From Novosphingobium sp. MW5 (GTDB lineage: Bacteria > Pseudomonadota > Alphaproteobacteria > Sphingomonadales > Sphingomonadaceae): 64,000 nt of DNA. Shown here one piece after another: positions 1 to 9,114 of the stretch. The position numbers were made by a program, and so were the translations under genes. The notes beneath the pieces are model-generated. The model was given only the letters and a program-made list of their open reading frames with translations, made no database searches and was not told the origin of the DNA. The stretch is taken from NCBI GenBank assembly GCA_025938935.1, contig JAPCWB010000001.1, positions 992,001-1,056,000 on the forward strand, read 5' to 3'. Position 1 is the first letter of the stretch. The number at the start of each line of letters is the position of its first letter.

Positions 1-618
1 CCGTGCCCGCGCGACAAGACCGAGCAGGGGAGACACTTCGTGGCTGGCCGAGACATGGGCAAAGCCCGCCTCCCGCGCCAGCGCGGCGATGCGGGCTTCG
101 GCTTCGGGGAATTGCCAGGCGTGGATCAGCGCCACGGCGCAGGTTTCCAGGCCAGCCTCGCGCCTGGCCTTCAGCGCCGCAAGGAGCGCGGCTTCGTCGA
201 GCGGAGCCAGAGCCGCGCCATCCGCGCCAACGCGTCCGCCGACTTCCAGCACATCGGCGTAAAGCGGATCGGGCAGGCGGATCTCCAGCGCGAACAGGTC
301 GGGCCGGGTCTGGTGGCCGATGCGCAGCAGGTCGGCGTATCCGGCGTCGACCAGCAGCAGGACCTTGGCCCCCTTGCGTTCGAGCAAGGCATTGGTCGCC
401 ACCGTGGTGCCAAGCCGGACCTCACTGACAAGGTCAGGCGTGATCGGCGCATTGGCGGCAAGTCCCAGCACGGCGCGGATGCCCGCCGTCGCGGCATCGC
501 GGTAGTGCTCCGGATTCTCGCTCAACAGCTTGTGCGTATGAATGCGCCCGTCGGGCGCGCGGGCGACGACATCGGTGAAAGTCCCGCCGCGATCGATCCA
601 GAATTGCCATCGGCCCAT
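1..618 (-). CDS. 5-oxoprolinase/hydantoinase family protein, N-terminal part (runs off window)
   Basis: The frame is open past base 1, so only the first 206 codons are present. It starts MGRWQF and shows WIDRGGTFTDVV at residues 7-18 and GTTVATNALLERKG at about 70-83, both hallmarks of the HyuA/5-oxoprolinase N-terminal domain. Family members hydrolyse 5-oxoproline or hydantoin-like lactams with ATP. The WIDRGGTFTDVV form is common in long fused HyuA-HyuB proteins, but the rest is not visible. It lies 39 bases after the P450 gene and is probably the third gene of the ALDH-P450 operon. The actual substrate cannot be deduced. Confidence 0.88.
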   Translation of the reverse strand, partial: MGRWQFWIDRGGTFTDVVARAPDGRIHTHKLLSENPEHYRDAATAGIRAVLGLAANAPITPDLVSEVRLGTTVATNALLERKGAKVLLLVDAGYADLLRIGHQTRPDLFALEIRLPDPLYADVLEVGGRVGADGAALAPLDEAALLAALKARREAGLETCAVALIHAWQFPEAEARIAALAREAGFAHVSASHEVSPLLGLVARAR

Positions 619-657
619 GCCCTTGCGGTGAAGCGGGCGGGCGGGGGCAAGTCAAGC

Positions 658-1953
658 TTAGTCGAGGATCACCGGCAGCGCGGTCATGCCCCGCATGTCG
701 AGCCCGGCAAAGATCGGCGTGGGCGCTTCCGGATCGTAGCGCAGGTTGGGCCAGCGATCCATCAGGCCGTTGATCGCGGCGATCATCTCCTGCTTGGCGA
801 CGTCCATCCCCGGGCAGCGGTGCGGGCCGAGGCCGAAGCCGAGGTGATGCTGTTTCGGGCGGTGAATGTTGAACTGGTCGGGATTGTCGAACATGCGCGG
901 GTCGCGGTTCGCGGCGGCGAGCCACAGGTTCACCCGCGCGCCTTCGGGGATGACCACGCCGTCCACTTCGACGTCCTTGGTGGCGACACGGTAGAAGTTG
1001 CCCGAAGTCGCGCGCCAGCGGAGCGCCTCGTCGACTGCCGCCTCGATCAGGTCGCGGTTGGCGAGGCATTCCTGCCATGCTTCCGGGTGGGTGAGCAGGG
1101 CGTCGATGGTGATGCCAAGCTGCCGCCATGTCGTGCCGCCGCCGGCAAAGATCACCAGCTTGGCGAACGAGAACAGCTCTTCCTGCGTCATCTTGCGGCT
1201 GGTGCCGTCGGGCAGTTTCATCTCGTTTTCAAGCAGTCCGGAAACCACATCGTCCTGCGGCTGCGCGCGGCGAGAGGCGACCATCTCGGTGAGGATGCCG
1301 TCCACCACCCGGCGCGATTCCGCGACCTGTTCCGGCGTGTGATCGCGCGCGCCAAAGGTGCTGCGGGTCAGGTGAAAGCGAAAGTCCAGTTCGTCCTTGC
1401 CCGCCAGCCCCAGGCTGCGGGTAACGACAAACATCGGCAGCCAGGCGCAAAGCTCAAGGTTGAGATCGGCGCGCGCCTTGCCTTCGAGCGGGGCGAGCAG
1501 CGAAGTGACCGCCTGATCGATCCAGTTCGGCTTCCACCAGTCCATCGTGCGCGGGCGGAGAAACAGCGGCTGGGCGACGGCGCGGTTGCGCTTGTGCTCC
1601 TTGCCGATCATCTGGAGGATCGTCGGGCCGACCTGTTTCAACCCTGCGCTTTCCGCCATGATTTCGGACGAAAAGATCATGTTCTCGCGGAAGCCCCGCT
1701 CGCAGGCATCGAAGCCCAGCAGGGTCCAGTCCTCGCGCTCCACCATGGTGCCGCCGATTACGTCTGGCAGGCCAAGCAGGCTGCGGGGGCTGCCCTTCTG
1801 CACCGATCCCGCTTCACGCAGTTCGTTGATCGCGTCCGAATAGTCGCGGTCGGTGTCGAGACCGGCATTGCCCGCCTGGCTGCCGACGGAGAACATCTCG
1901 ATCAGCTTCTCTTGCTGTTCCTCGGGCCGCTCGATGGTTTCGCTCTGTGCCAT
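658..1953 (-). CDS. Cytochrome P450
   Basis: A 431-residue soluble bacterial P450. The haem-binding loop reads FGLGPHRCPG at residues 373-382 with Cys380 as the predicted thiolate ligand. The I-helix oxygen-activation motif is FAGGGTT near residue 270, and an ExxR helix (EALR) lies further on. There is no signal peptide or membrane anchor, so it needs a separate ferredoxin and reductase, which are not in this window. It starts 12 bases after the aldehyde dehydrogenase gene and is presumably cotranscribed from the promoter near 3441. Oxidation of an alicyclic, terpenoid or alkyl substrate is likely, but the substrate is unknown. Confidence 0.93.
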   Translation of the reverse strand: MAQSETIERPEEQQEKLIEMFSVGSQAGNAGLDTDRDYSDAINELREAGSVQKGSPRSLLGLPDVIGGTMVEREDWTLLGFDACERGFRENMIFSSEIMAESAGLKQVGPTILQMIGKEHKRNRAVAQPLFLRPRTMDWWKPNWIDQAVTSLLAPLEGKARADLNLELCAWLPMFVVTRSLGLAGKDELDFRFHLTRSTFGARDHTPEQVAESRRVVDGILTEMVASRRAQPQDDVVSGLLENEMKLPDGTSRKMTQEELFSFAKLVIFAGGGTTWRQLGITIDALLTHPEAWQECLANRDLIEAAVDEALRWRATSGNFYRVATKDVEVDGVVIPEGARVNLWLAAANRDPRMFDNPDQFNIHRPKQHHLGFGLGPHRCPGMDVAKQEMIAAINGLMDRWPNLRYDPEAPTPIFAGLDMRGMTALPVILD

Positions 1954-1965
1954 GTCTTGCCTGCC

Positions 1966-3423
1966 TTAGCTGAAGTTGAGGACGCTCATCTGCTGGAAGG
2001 CGCGAATGCCTTCCGGCCCGCGCTCGCGGCCTTGCCCGGACAGTTTGATGCCGCCGGAAGAGGCCCAGGCGCTGGTGACGCCATTGTTGACGTTGATCGA
2101 GCCCGACCGCATCGCCTCGCCCACCTTGAGCGCGGCGCGCTTGTCCGCGCCGTGAACCCAGCCGGACAGGCCGAACTTTGAATCGTTGGCCATGGCAATG
2201 GCATGGTCGAGATCGCGGTAGCCGATCACCGAGACGACCGGGCCAAAGACCTCTTGCTGTGCGGCAGGATTGGCATTGTCGGGAACATCGAGCAGGGTGG
2301 GCTCGAAATAGTGCCCGCCCTTCACGCCGGGCCATGGCTGCCCGCCGTGGACCACTGTCGCGCCCGCCGCGACGGCTTCGTCCACAATGCGCTGGCAGCG
2401 CGCGACGGCGGCGGCGTTGATCAACGGGCCCATTTCCGTCGCGGGATCGCTGGCCGGGCCAATGCGGATCGCGGCGAGCAGCTCCTTCATCCGGGCCAGC
2501 ACCTCGGTCTTGCTGTCTTCGGGTACGAGGATGCGGGTGCCGAGTGCGCAGCCTTGCCCGGCATGGCTGACGCAGATGACACGGGCGTGCATGGCGGCCT
2601 TGTCCACCGAGTCCGGCAGGAAGATCTGCGCCGACTTGCCGCCGAGTTCGAGGACCAGCGGCTTGAGCGTCGGCGCTGCCTGCTGGGCGATGGCAATGCC
2701 GACGCCGACCGAGCCGGTGAAGGAGACCATGTCGACGCGGGGATCGCTCGACATCAGTTGCCCGCCTTCCAACCCGCCCTCGACCACGACATTGAGGACG
2801 CCAGCGGGCAGGCCTGCTTCCGCTGCCGCCTCGGCAAACACCATCGAGGACAGGGGGGTAAGAGGATTGGGCCGCAGCACCACCGTATTGCCCGTCACGA
2901 GCGCAGGCACGACCTTCCACAGCGCGGTGAACAGCGGCACGTTGTAGGCGGCGATGGCGCTGACCACGCCGTGCGGCAGGTATCGCCTGACCGATTGCAT
3001 GGGAGTTCCGGCGACGCCCAGCCGCTCGTGCATGGGCAGCGGGTTCTCCTCGATCTCGGGGAGCGACAAGTAGACATCGGGGATTTCGGCGGCGTGGCGC
3101 AGCGGCGTTTGCACCTGCGCGAACATGACGGAAGAGGAAACCGGGCAGCCCGCCTCCAGCATGGCCAGTTCCTTGAGCCGGTCGGCGTGGCGGGCCAGCG
3201 CGGTAGCATAGCGCCGCATGACATCGGCGCGTTCTGCGCGGGGCAGTCCGCTCCAGTCACCCTTGTCAAAGGCGCGGCGGGCGGCGGAAATCGCGGCATC
3301 GACCTGCGCGATGGAGAGGCCCGCCACTTCGGCCACCGTGCTGCCGTCAGACGGGTTTTCGACCGCAAAGGCAGCGCCTTCACCGGTGACGAAGCGTCCG
3401 TCGATATAGCCGGCGTGCTCCAT
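1966..3423 (-). CDS. NAD(P)-dependent aldehyde dehydrogenase
   Basis: A 485-residue ALDH-superfamily protein starting MEHAGYIDGRFV. A longer start at 3447 is possible, but GGGAGAG lies correctly before the ATG at 3423. The glutamate motif LELGGKSA and the cysteine motif GQGCALGTR are present, so the active site looks complete. It oxidises an aldehyde to the acid with NAD(P)+. It is the first gene of the leftward operon with P450 and the oxoprolinase-like gene, so it may oxidise an aldehyde formed after P450 hydroxylation. A copy of the regional palindromic operator sits 18 bases before the start. Confidence 0.93.
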   Translation of the reverse strand: MEHAGYIDGRFVTGEGAAFAVENPSDGSTVAEVAGLSIAQVDAAISAARRAFDKGDWSGLPRAERADVMRRYATALARHADRLKELAMLEAGCPVSSSVMFAQVQTPLRHAAEIPDVYLSLPEIEENPLPMHERLGVAGTPMQSVRRYLPHGVVSAIAAYNVPLFTALWKVVPALVTGNTVVLRPNPLTPLSSMVFAEAAAEAGLPAGVLNVVVEGGLEGGQLMSSDPRVDMVSFTGSVGVGIAIAQQAAPTLKPLVLELGGKSAQIFLPDSVDKAAMHARVICVSHAGQGCALGTRILVPEDSKTEVLARMKELLAAIRIGPASDPATEMGPLINAAAVARCQRIVDEAVAAGATVVHGGQPWPGVKGGHYFEPTLLDVPDNANPAAQQEVFGPVVSVIGYRDLDHAIAMANDSKFGLSGWVHGADKRAALKVGEAMRSGSINVNNGVTSAWASSGGIKLSGQGRERGPEGIRAFQQMSVLNFS

Positions 3424-3440
3424 GATCTCTCCCGTGCAAA

Positions 3441-3454
3441 TTCGCAATAACGAA
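3441..3454. promoter_or_regulatory. Regional palindromic operator, copy A
   Basis: TTCGCAATAACGAA is an imperfect 14-bp inverted repeat, 18 bases before the aldehyde dehydrogenase start. A further half-site-like TTCGCA follows at 3461. The same palindrome precedes most catabolic units up to 13.8 kb. It is probably bound by one of the two IclR-family proteins encoded in the window. Confidence 0.6.
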
Positions 3455-3528
3455 AAACTATTCGCATTTTCTCACTTTGTCCAACGCGCGTCAATCCCGC
3501 TGTCGAGTGAGCTTGGGTTGCGCACGAA

Positions 3529-3543
3529 ACTGGTTTGACCAGT
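3529..3543. promoter_or_regulatory. FadR/GntR-type operator upstream of TonB receptor
   Basis: ACTGGTTTGACCAGT is a perfect inverted repeat (ACTGGT, TTG, ACCAGT) that fits the TGGTNNNACCA core of FadR-subfamily GntR operators. It overlaps a second inverted repeat, GACCAG-TCGCG-CTGGTC, at 3537-3553. It lies in the 304-base region between the divergent aldehyde dehydrogenase and TonB receptor genes. No GntR gene is in the window, so the regulator would be encoded elsewhere. The rest of this intergenic region holds nothing else I can identify. Confidence 0.5.
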
Positions 3544-3727
3544 CGCGCTGGTCAGGTCCGATTGCCGAAAGGTTCAAGTGGAGGTTCACAAAGAGTGCTT
3601 GACGAACGCTCATGGCAATGATCGTATGAGCCAGCGTATTTCATAACTACCAAGACGAATGGGCCGTCAGAGCCAGCTAAGAGAACGACGCAAGGCGATG
3701 GGCCAGCGTCCATATTGGGAGATGGAT

Positions 3728-6265
3728 ATGAAGGCGATCTACAGGACAACTGCGTCTATCTTTGCCGCCGCGCTCATGATGAGCCTGGGCGGCCCAGCCC
3801 TTGCCCAGGATGCGAGTGACGAGGATGCGGCCGATTCCGCCGGCGACATCGTCGTCACCGCCCGCCGCGTCGAGGAACGCCTTCAGGACGTTCCCATCTC
3901 GATCACCGTGTTCAACCAGGAACAACTGAGCCAGCGCAATATTGCGGTTCCGTCCGACCTTGCGACATATACGCCATCGCTGTCCTCCAACACGCGTTTC
4001 GGCCCGGAAAAGGCGACCTTCGCTATCCGCGGGTTCAACCAGGATGCCTCGACCGCGCCGACCGTGGGCGTCTATTTCGCCGATGTCGTCGGCACCCGCG
4101 CGCAGGGCGGCACGGCGGGCGGCAACACCGTCGGCGCCGGATCGTTCACCGACTTGCAGAATGTCCAGGTGCTGAAGGGTCCGCAGGGCACCCTGTTCGG
4201 CCGCAACACCACCGGCGGCGCGATCCTGCTGGTGCCCAAGCGGCCGACCAGCGAGTTCGGCGGCTATCTGGAAGGCACTTACGGCAATTACGACCAGAAG
4301 CGCGTGCAGGGCGCGCTCAACATTCCGCTTGCCGAGACCTTCAAGGTGCGCCTCTCCTTCGATCGCAATGAACGTGACGGCTATATGCGCAACCGTTCGG
4401 GGATTGGTCCGGCGGACTACAACGACGTCAACTACTTCTACGGCCGCCTCTCGATCCTGGGCGAGCTGACCCCGAACCTCGAAAACACGATCATCGCGAC
4501 TTACAGCCGGTCGGACACCAACGGCTATGCCTCGCACTATGAATTCTGCGATCCCAATGCCGCCTCGCCGCTCGTCGGCGGCAGCCTGACGCGCTACTAC
4601 ACGTCAATCGCCGCCTGCGAGCAGATCGCCCGGCAGAAGGCGCGCGGAGACGGACCGCTCGACGTCGAAGTATCGGCGCAGAACCCGCGCATTTTCCTGC
4701 GCCAGTGGCAGGTGATCAACACGACCAAGTGGGAAGCCACCGACACTCTGACGGTGAAGAACACCATCAGCTATGGCGAATACCGCGAACAGAGCGCGTT
4801 CGAGCTCTACAGCGACAACTTCTTCGTGCCGAACAATTCCACGACACAGTTCTTCGCCGGCCGCGGCGGACCTCTGCCGGGATCGCGCTTCCAGTACATC
4901 CAGCTCGGCACCCAGCCCGGCTACGATGCGGCATCGGGCAGCACCTGGACCGAGGAGCTCCAGCTTCAGGGCCGCACTTCCGATGACCGGCTGAGCTATG
5001 TGGTGGGTGGCTACCTTGAATTCAGCCGGCCCTTGGGCTGGAACCAGCAGCGCACCGGCATTTACGGTCAGTGCACTGATCCCGGCACGCTGAACTGCAC
5101 CGGCGCGCTGCCGCTCGTCCCGCTCTCGGCCAGTTTCACTGCGGCCGGTGTGATCGTTTCGGAATCGCGCACGCGGTTCAACTTCAACAACCACGGCCTT
5201 TTTGCTCAGGCGACCTACAAGTTCACCGACCAGCTCTCGCTGACCGGCGGATTCCGCTACACCTTCGACACGATCGACGGTTATGCCGAGAGCAACCGCT
5301 TCGTTCTGGCGACGATTCCCGGCACGGGCACGATCCCGGTCCAGCGCGTCTGCAACGACGTGCTGAACCACCCCACGGTCAACCTGCTGGCCACGCCCGA
5401 CGTTTCGCTCTGCGGAACGCGGATCGTCACCAAGTCGAGCAAGCCGACCTGGCTGCTCGGCGTCGATTTCAAGCCCACCGACGACATCCTCGTCTATGCC
5501 AAGTGGTCGCGCGGCTATCGCCAAGGGACGGTGAACTTCACCAACCCGGGCATCGAAACGGCGGGTCCGGAAAAGGTCGATACCTATGAAGTGGGCGGCA
5601 AGTTCACCTTTGGCGGGGCGGTGCCGGGCTATTTCAACGTCGCGGCCTATTACAACAATTTCCGCGACCAGCAGATCTTCGGCGCGCTGATCGCCAAGCC
5701 CAATTCGGGCCTTTCCGGCGGCGCGGCGATCATCAATGCAGGCCGGTCCTCGATCAAGGGCATCGAGGTTGACGCGGGGGCCAACCTTGGCCGCATCCTG
5801 AAGGTGTCGATCGGCTACTCGTACCTCGACACCGAGATCAAGGAGCTGATCACGCCGGTGCTGGCGGCCAACAGCCCGTTCCAGCAGATCATCCCGCGTG
5901 GCACCGTGGGCGGTGACCTGTCCTATTCGCCGCACCACCGCCTGACGGCATCGGCCGATCTGACGATCCCGACGCCCGAGGAACTCGGCAAGATCACGCT
6001 GGGGGCGATCTTTACCCATACCTCGTCGCAGCTGGTCGATGGCAACAATCGCATTCCCAAGACCAACCTGCTCAACCTCAACGCCACTTGGGCCAACATC
6101 GGCGGCACCGGGGTGGACGTGATCGGCTTTGCCAGCAACGTCACCAACCAGCTTTACAAGACCTCGTCGGGCGGCGGGTTCGAATCTTCCGGCATCGGAG
6201 ACTTCATGTACGGCCCGCCGCGCATGTACGGCGTGCGCCTGCGCTTCACCTTCGGCGGCGGCTGA
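3728..6265 (+). CDS. TonB-dependent outer-membrane receptor
   Basis: About 845 residues, starting MKAIYRTTASIF with a signal peptide cut after PALAQ. The start at 3728 is preferred because GGGAG is about 8 bases upstream; ATGs at 3659 and 3722 are alternatives. A TonB-box-like DIVVTARR follows the signal, then the plug domain (VPISITVF, LKGPQGTLFGRNTTGGAI), then a 22-strand-type barrel ending in aromatic-rich RLRFTFGGG. This family imports scarce substrates across the outer membrane using TonB energy. Its place in a catabolic cluster suggests uptake of the degraded compound rather than iron. A GntR-type operator lies upstream. Confidence 0.93.
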   Translation: MKAIYRTTASIFAAALMMSLGGPALAQDASDEDAADSAGDIVVTARRVEERLQDVPISITVFNQEQLSQRNIAVPSDLATYTPSLSSNTRFGPEKATFAIRGFNQDASTAPTVGVYFADVVGTRAQGGTAGGNTVGAGSFTDLQNVQVLKGPQGTLFGRNTTGGAILLVPKRPTSEFGGYLEGTYGNYDQKRVQGALNIPLAETFKVRLSFDRNERDGYMRNRSGIGPADYNDVNYFYGRLSILGELTPNLENTIIATYSRSDTNGYASHYEFCDPNAASPLVGGSLTRYYTSIAACEQIARQKARGDGPLDVEVSAQNPRIFLRQWQVINTTKWEATDTLTVKNTISYGEYREQSAFELYSDNFFVPNNSTTQFFAGRGGPLPGSRFQYIQLGTQPGYDAASGSTWTEELQLQGRTSDDRLSYVVGGYLEFSRPLGWNQQRTGIYGQCTDPGTLNCTGALPLVPLSASFTAAGVIVSESRTRFNFNNHGLFAQATYKFTDQLSLTGGFRYTFDTIDGYAESNRFVLATIPGTGTIPVQRVCNDVLNHPTVNLLATPDVSLCGTRIVTKSSKPTWLLGVDFKPTDDILVYAKWSRGYRQGTVNFTNPGIETAGPEKVDTYEVGGKFTFGGAVPGYFNVAAYYNNFRDQQIFGALIAKPNSGLSGGAAIINAGRSSIKGIEVDAGANLGRILKVSIGYSYLDTEIKELITPVLAANSPFQQIIPRGTVGGDLSYSPHHRLTASADLTIPTPEELGKITLGAIFTHTSSQLVDGNNRIPKTNLLNLNATWANIGGTGVDVIGFASNVTNQLYKTSSGGGFESSGIGDFMYGPPRMYGVRLRFTFGGG

Positions 6266-6308
6266 GTAGCGGCGGTCCGCTCCCTCCCAAGGCGCGACTG
6301 CAAGCTGC

Positions 6309-6334
6309 GGGGGGCGGGAGAAATCCCGTCCCCC
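6309..6334. terminator. Hairpin between convergent genes
   Basis: An 11-bp stem (GGGGGGCGGGA with TCCCGTCCCCC, one G-U pair) and a GAAA loop lie between the TonB receptor stop and the convergent kinase stop. There is no clear U-tract on either side. It is a plausible bidirectional terminator. Confidence 0.6.
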
Positions 6335-6344
6335 GTTCGCTCGT

Positions 6345-7367
6345 TCAGACGCTCAGAAGTGCGAAACTGTCGAGCCGTTCGACTGCCGCACCCAGCCGCG
6401 CGGTAAAGGCATGGATGATTGGCGGCTCGACCCGGCGGGTGATCGCCCAGAGGTAGAAGCCATAGACCATGGCTTCGCGGTACTGGCCCCATGCCTCTTC
6501 CTCACCCGGCATGTCGCAGCCGTGCCCGCGCATGACGCCGAGGTAATGGGAGAGGAGCCTGCGTTCCTCGGCAGCGGCGACATCGACCGGCAGGGTAGCG
6601 GCAATGTGATAGGCGACATCGAGCGCCCAGCCGCCGGCCTGCAACAGCTGCCAGTCGATCAGGCCGGGGCCTTGCTCCGTGCGGAAGATGTTCCCGGCAT
6701 GAGCATCGCCGTGGACGAGGAACTGCGGCCGCAAGGCATCGCGCGCGGCGAGCGGGGGTAGGGCGGAGAGCAGGCGGGCGGCGTCCTTGGTCTGCGGGGC
6801 GAGCGATGCTCCGCGCGGATCATCGAGCAGCGCCTGGAGTTGCTGTGCCGTCAGGTGCGGTCGCCCGGCAAATTCATCGATCCGCCGGGTGATCCACGGC
6901 TCGCTGGCGAGCAGCCCGCGCCCGGCGTGGAGCGCTGCCAGCTGTTCAAGGCTGGCAGCCGTGTCATCGGCGGTGAAGGGATCGAGCGCCGAGCAGAACA
7001 CCGCACCCCCGGAGATCAGGTCGTGCATGATGACGATAGCCTGCCGCCCCTCGCGGTCGATCACGCTGCTGTGCAGGGAGGGTACGCGCACCGCCACATG
7101 GCCGGCGACCTTGCCGTAGAAGTCTGCCTCGCGCACCATGGTCGGCCCGCCCATGCGGGTCATCTCGTCGCCGTCGAGCAGGCCCTTGAGGCACAGGGCC
7201 AGAGATGGTGAGCCATCCGCCGGGTGGGCCACGAAGCGCGCCTTGGTGGCGACGGTGCGGATCACCTCGACCGTCTCGACGCGGGCGATTTCGACCCCCA
7301 GCGCCGCGGACAGCCACTCGGGCGAGAGCGCTTCGACCAGCCCGTCCGGCACTTTGGGATCAGCCAT
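6345..7367 (-). CDS. APH-family phosphotransferase (kinase-like)
   Basis: About 340 residues starting MADPKVPDG; the GTG at 7376 is too close to GGAGAG. The catalytic loop is HGDAHAGNIF and the metal-binding region is LIDWQ, as in aminoglycoside phosphotransferase and choline-kinase folds. In catabolic clusters such proteins are often hydroxyacid or hydroxyacyl-CoA kinases (the LvaA and ACAD10/11 types) rather than resistance enzymes. It is divergent from the CaiB-DUF35-thiolase operon, and the palindrome at 7394 lies between them. A second family member is at 11675. The substrate is inferred only in outline. Confidence 0.82.
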   Translation of the reverse strand: MADPKVPDGLVEALSPEWLSAALGVEIARVETVEVIRTVATKARFVAHPADGSPSLALCLKGLLDGDEMTRMGGPTMVREADFYGKVAGHVAVRVPSLHSSVIDREGRQAIVIMHDLISGGAVFCSALDPFTADDTAASLEQLAALHAGRGLLASEPWITRRIDEFAGRPHLTAQQLQALLDDPRGASLAPQTKDAARLLSALPPLAARDALRPQFLVHGDAHAGNIFRTEQGPGLIDWQLLQAGGWALDVAYHIAATLPVDVAAAEERRLLSHYLGVMRGHGCDMPGEEEAWGQYREAMVYGFYLWAITRRVEPPIIHAFTARLGAAVERLDSFALLSV

Positions 7368-7393
7368 GGCGATCACTCTCCTTCGCGAATGAA

Positions 7394-7407
7394 TTCGCTA
7401 TTGCGAA
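7394..7407. promoter_or_regulatory. Regional palindromic operator, copy B (perfect)
   Basis: TTCGCTATTGCGAA has perfectly matched 5-bp arms (TTCGC/GCGAA). It lies 27 bases before the leftward kinase start and 88 bases before the rightward CoA-transferase start, so it could control both divergent units. A weaker half-site, ATTCGAA, follows near 7421. Confidence 0.65.
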
Positions 7408-7495
7408 ATAACAATCGCATATTCGAAAACGGTTGACCCCCCGTCAAGCCGGTTTAGGCTGGCGCAAAGTCGGAACAGGCACCGGGAGAAAAGGC

Positions 7496-8710
7496 ATGGG
7501 CAGGCCGCTTGAAGGAATCAAGGTGGTGGAAGCCTCGATGTGGGCCTTCGTCCCTGCCGCCGGCGCGATCCTCAGCGACATGGGGGCCGAGGTGATCAAG
7601 GTCGAGCCCACCACCGGCGATCCGATCCGCGGGCTGCGCTCGGTTCCGGGGGCGGGGCATGGCGAGAAGCTGGAACTGTCCTGGGAAAGCTACAACCGGG
7701 GCAAGAAATCGATCACGCTCGATTTAAAGCAGCCTGAAGGACAGGCCGTGCTGATGCGCCTGCTGGAAGATGCGGACGTCTTCCTCACCAACTTCCTGCC
7801 GCGCGCCCGTAAGGCGATGAACATCGATGAGGACACGCTGCGCGTCCGCTTTCCGAAGCTGATCTACGCCTATGGCAGCGCGGTCGGGCATCGCGGGCCG
7901 GAGGGCGACAAGGGCGGCTATGATGCGATCACCTACTGGTCGCGCGGGGGCATATCCTCGGCCCTGACCGAGGTCGATGCGGACTATCCGGTCGGCCCGC
8001 CGGGGCCGGCGCATGGCGATACGCTCTCGGGCGCGATGCTGGCGGGCGGTGTCTGCGCGGCGATCGCCAAGCGGGCGCTGACGGGCGAGGCTTCCAGCGT
8101 CGAGGTGTCGTTGCTGGGCGCGGCCATGTGGTCGATGCAGCGGGGCATCGCGCAGACGACGATCGGCGGCAGCGACAATTTCCCCCGGCCACCGCGCGGG
8201 CAGCCGAACAACGTGCTGTCCTATACCTACCGCACCAGCGACGGCCGCTTCCTCGCGCTGTGCATGCTGCAGTCGGACAAGTACTGGGCGCCGCTGATGC
8301 AGCTGATCGGGCGCGAGGACCTGATCGAGGACCCGCGCTATGCGGATTCCCGCGCCCGCGCCGCCAACAGCACCGAATGCTGCGCCGAACTGACGCGCGT
8401 GTTCGAAAGCAGGACTCTGGCCGAATGGCGCGAGATCCTCAGCCAGCAGGACGGCCAGTGGGATGTGGTCCAGCATATCGGCGAACTGCACCGCGACGCG
8501 CAGGTGCAGGCCAACGAATATCTCCAGACCGTGACGACCACGGTGGGCGTCGATATCCCGGTCGTTTCGGTGCCAATGCAGTTCGACGGGCGCCCGCTTC
8601 CCGCCGGACAGGCTCCCGATGTCGGCGCGCACAGCGATGAAGTGCTTGCTGCCGCCGGCCTCAGCGAGGATGAGATCATCGACCTCAAGGTGAAAGGCGT
8701 GGTGTTTTGA
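7496..8710 (+). CDS. CaiB/BaiF family CoA transferase
   Basis: 404 residues starting MGRPLEGIKVVEASMW; GGGAGAAAA precedes the ATG at 7496. The N-terminal DMGAEVIKVEPTTGDPIRG and NRGKKSITLDLK segments are standard class III CoA-transferase motifs. These enzymes move CoA between carboxylic acids, for example from succinyl-CoA or formyl-CoA. Its stop overlaps the TTG start of the DUF35 gene, and that gene overlaps the thiolase, so the three are translationally coupled. It probably activates the acid that the DUF35-thiolase pair later cleaves. Confidence 0.92.
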   Translation: MGRPLEGIKVVEASMWAFVPAAGAILSDMGAEVIKVEPTTGDPIRGLRSVPGAGHGEKLELSWESYNRGKKSITLDLKQPEGQAVLMRLLEDADVFLTNFLPRARKAMNIDEDTLRVRFPKLIYAYGSAVGHRGPEGDKGGYDAITYWSRGGISSALTEVDADYPVGPPGPAHGDTLSGAMLAGGVCAAIAKRALTGEASSVEVSLLGAAMWSMQRGIAQTTIGGSDNFPRPPRGQPNNVLSYTYRTSDGRFLALCMLQSDKYWAPLMQLIGREDLIEDPRYADSRARAANSTECCAELTRVFESRTLAEWREILSQQDGQWDVVQHIGELHRDAQVQANEYLQTVTTTVGVDIPVVSVPMQFDGRPLPAGQAPDVGAHSDEVLAAAGLSEDEIIDLKVKGVVF

Positions 8711-9114
8711 ACGGTGCGCGCAAACTGCCCCTGATCGAACCACTGACCGAGGCGTTCTGGACCGGCGGCGCTGCGGGCGAACTGCTCGTGCAGCACTGCG
8801 AGACCTGCGGCCACTGGCAGCACCCGCCGCTGGTGCGCTGCCCGAAATGCCATTCAGCGGACCTGCAGCCACGCGCCGTTTCGGGGCGCGGACGGGTCAA
8901 GACCTGGACCGTGAATCACCAGTCTTGGCAGAGCGGGGTGGACCCGACCTTTGTATTCGCCGCAATCGAGCTGGCCGAACAACCTGAACTCTACGTGCTC
9001 AGCAACGTGCTCTGCGCGCCCGATGCAGTGCACTCAGGCATGGCAGTGCAAGTGACGTTCGAGCAGCAGGATGACGTCTGGTTCCCGCTCTTCGCCCCGG
9101 CGGACCCGGCATGA
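8707..9114 (+). CDS. DUF35 OB-fold/zinc-ribbon protein, thiolase partner
   Basis: 135 residues. The start is a TTG overlapping the CaiB stop (TTGA). The N-terminal rubredoxin-like zinc ribbon has CETC and CPKC, spaced as in the ChsH2/DUF35 family, followed by an OB-fold. DUF35 proteins form complexes with SCP2-type thiolases or aldolases, for example ChsH2-Ltp2 in steroid side-chain cleavage. The coupled thiolase downstream (ATGA overlap at 9111) fits that pairing. No hydratase fusion is present, so it is the stand-alone short form. Confidence 0.88.
   Translation: MNGARKLPLIEPLTEAFWTGGAAGELLVQHCETCGHWQHPPLVRCPKCHSADLQPRAVSGRGRVKTWTVNHQSWQSGVDPTFVFAAIELAEQPELYVLSNVLCAPDAVHSGMAVQVTFEQQDDVWFPLFAPADPA

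Noticed and set aside
40..2181. 713-codon open frame on the plus strand
   Set aside because: It runs antisense across the P450 and oxoprolinase genes, whose motifs are clear; the antisense protein has none. Similar shadows at 23747-25339 and 27784-29505 were dropped for the same reason.
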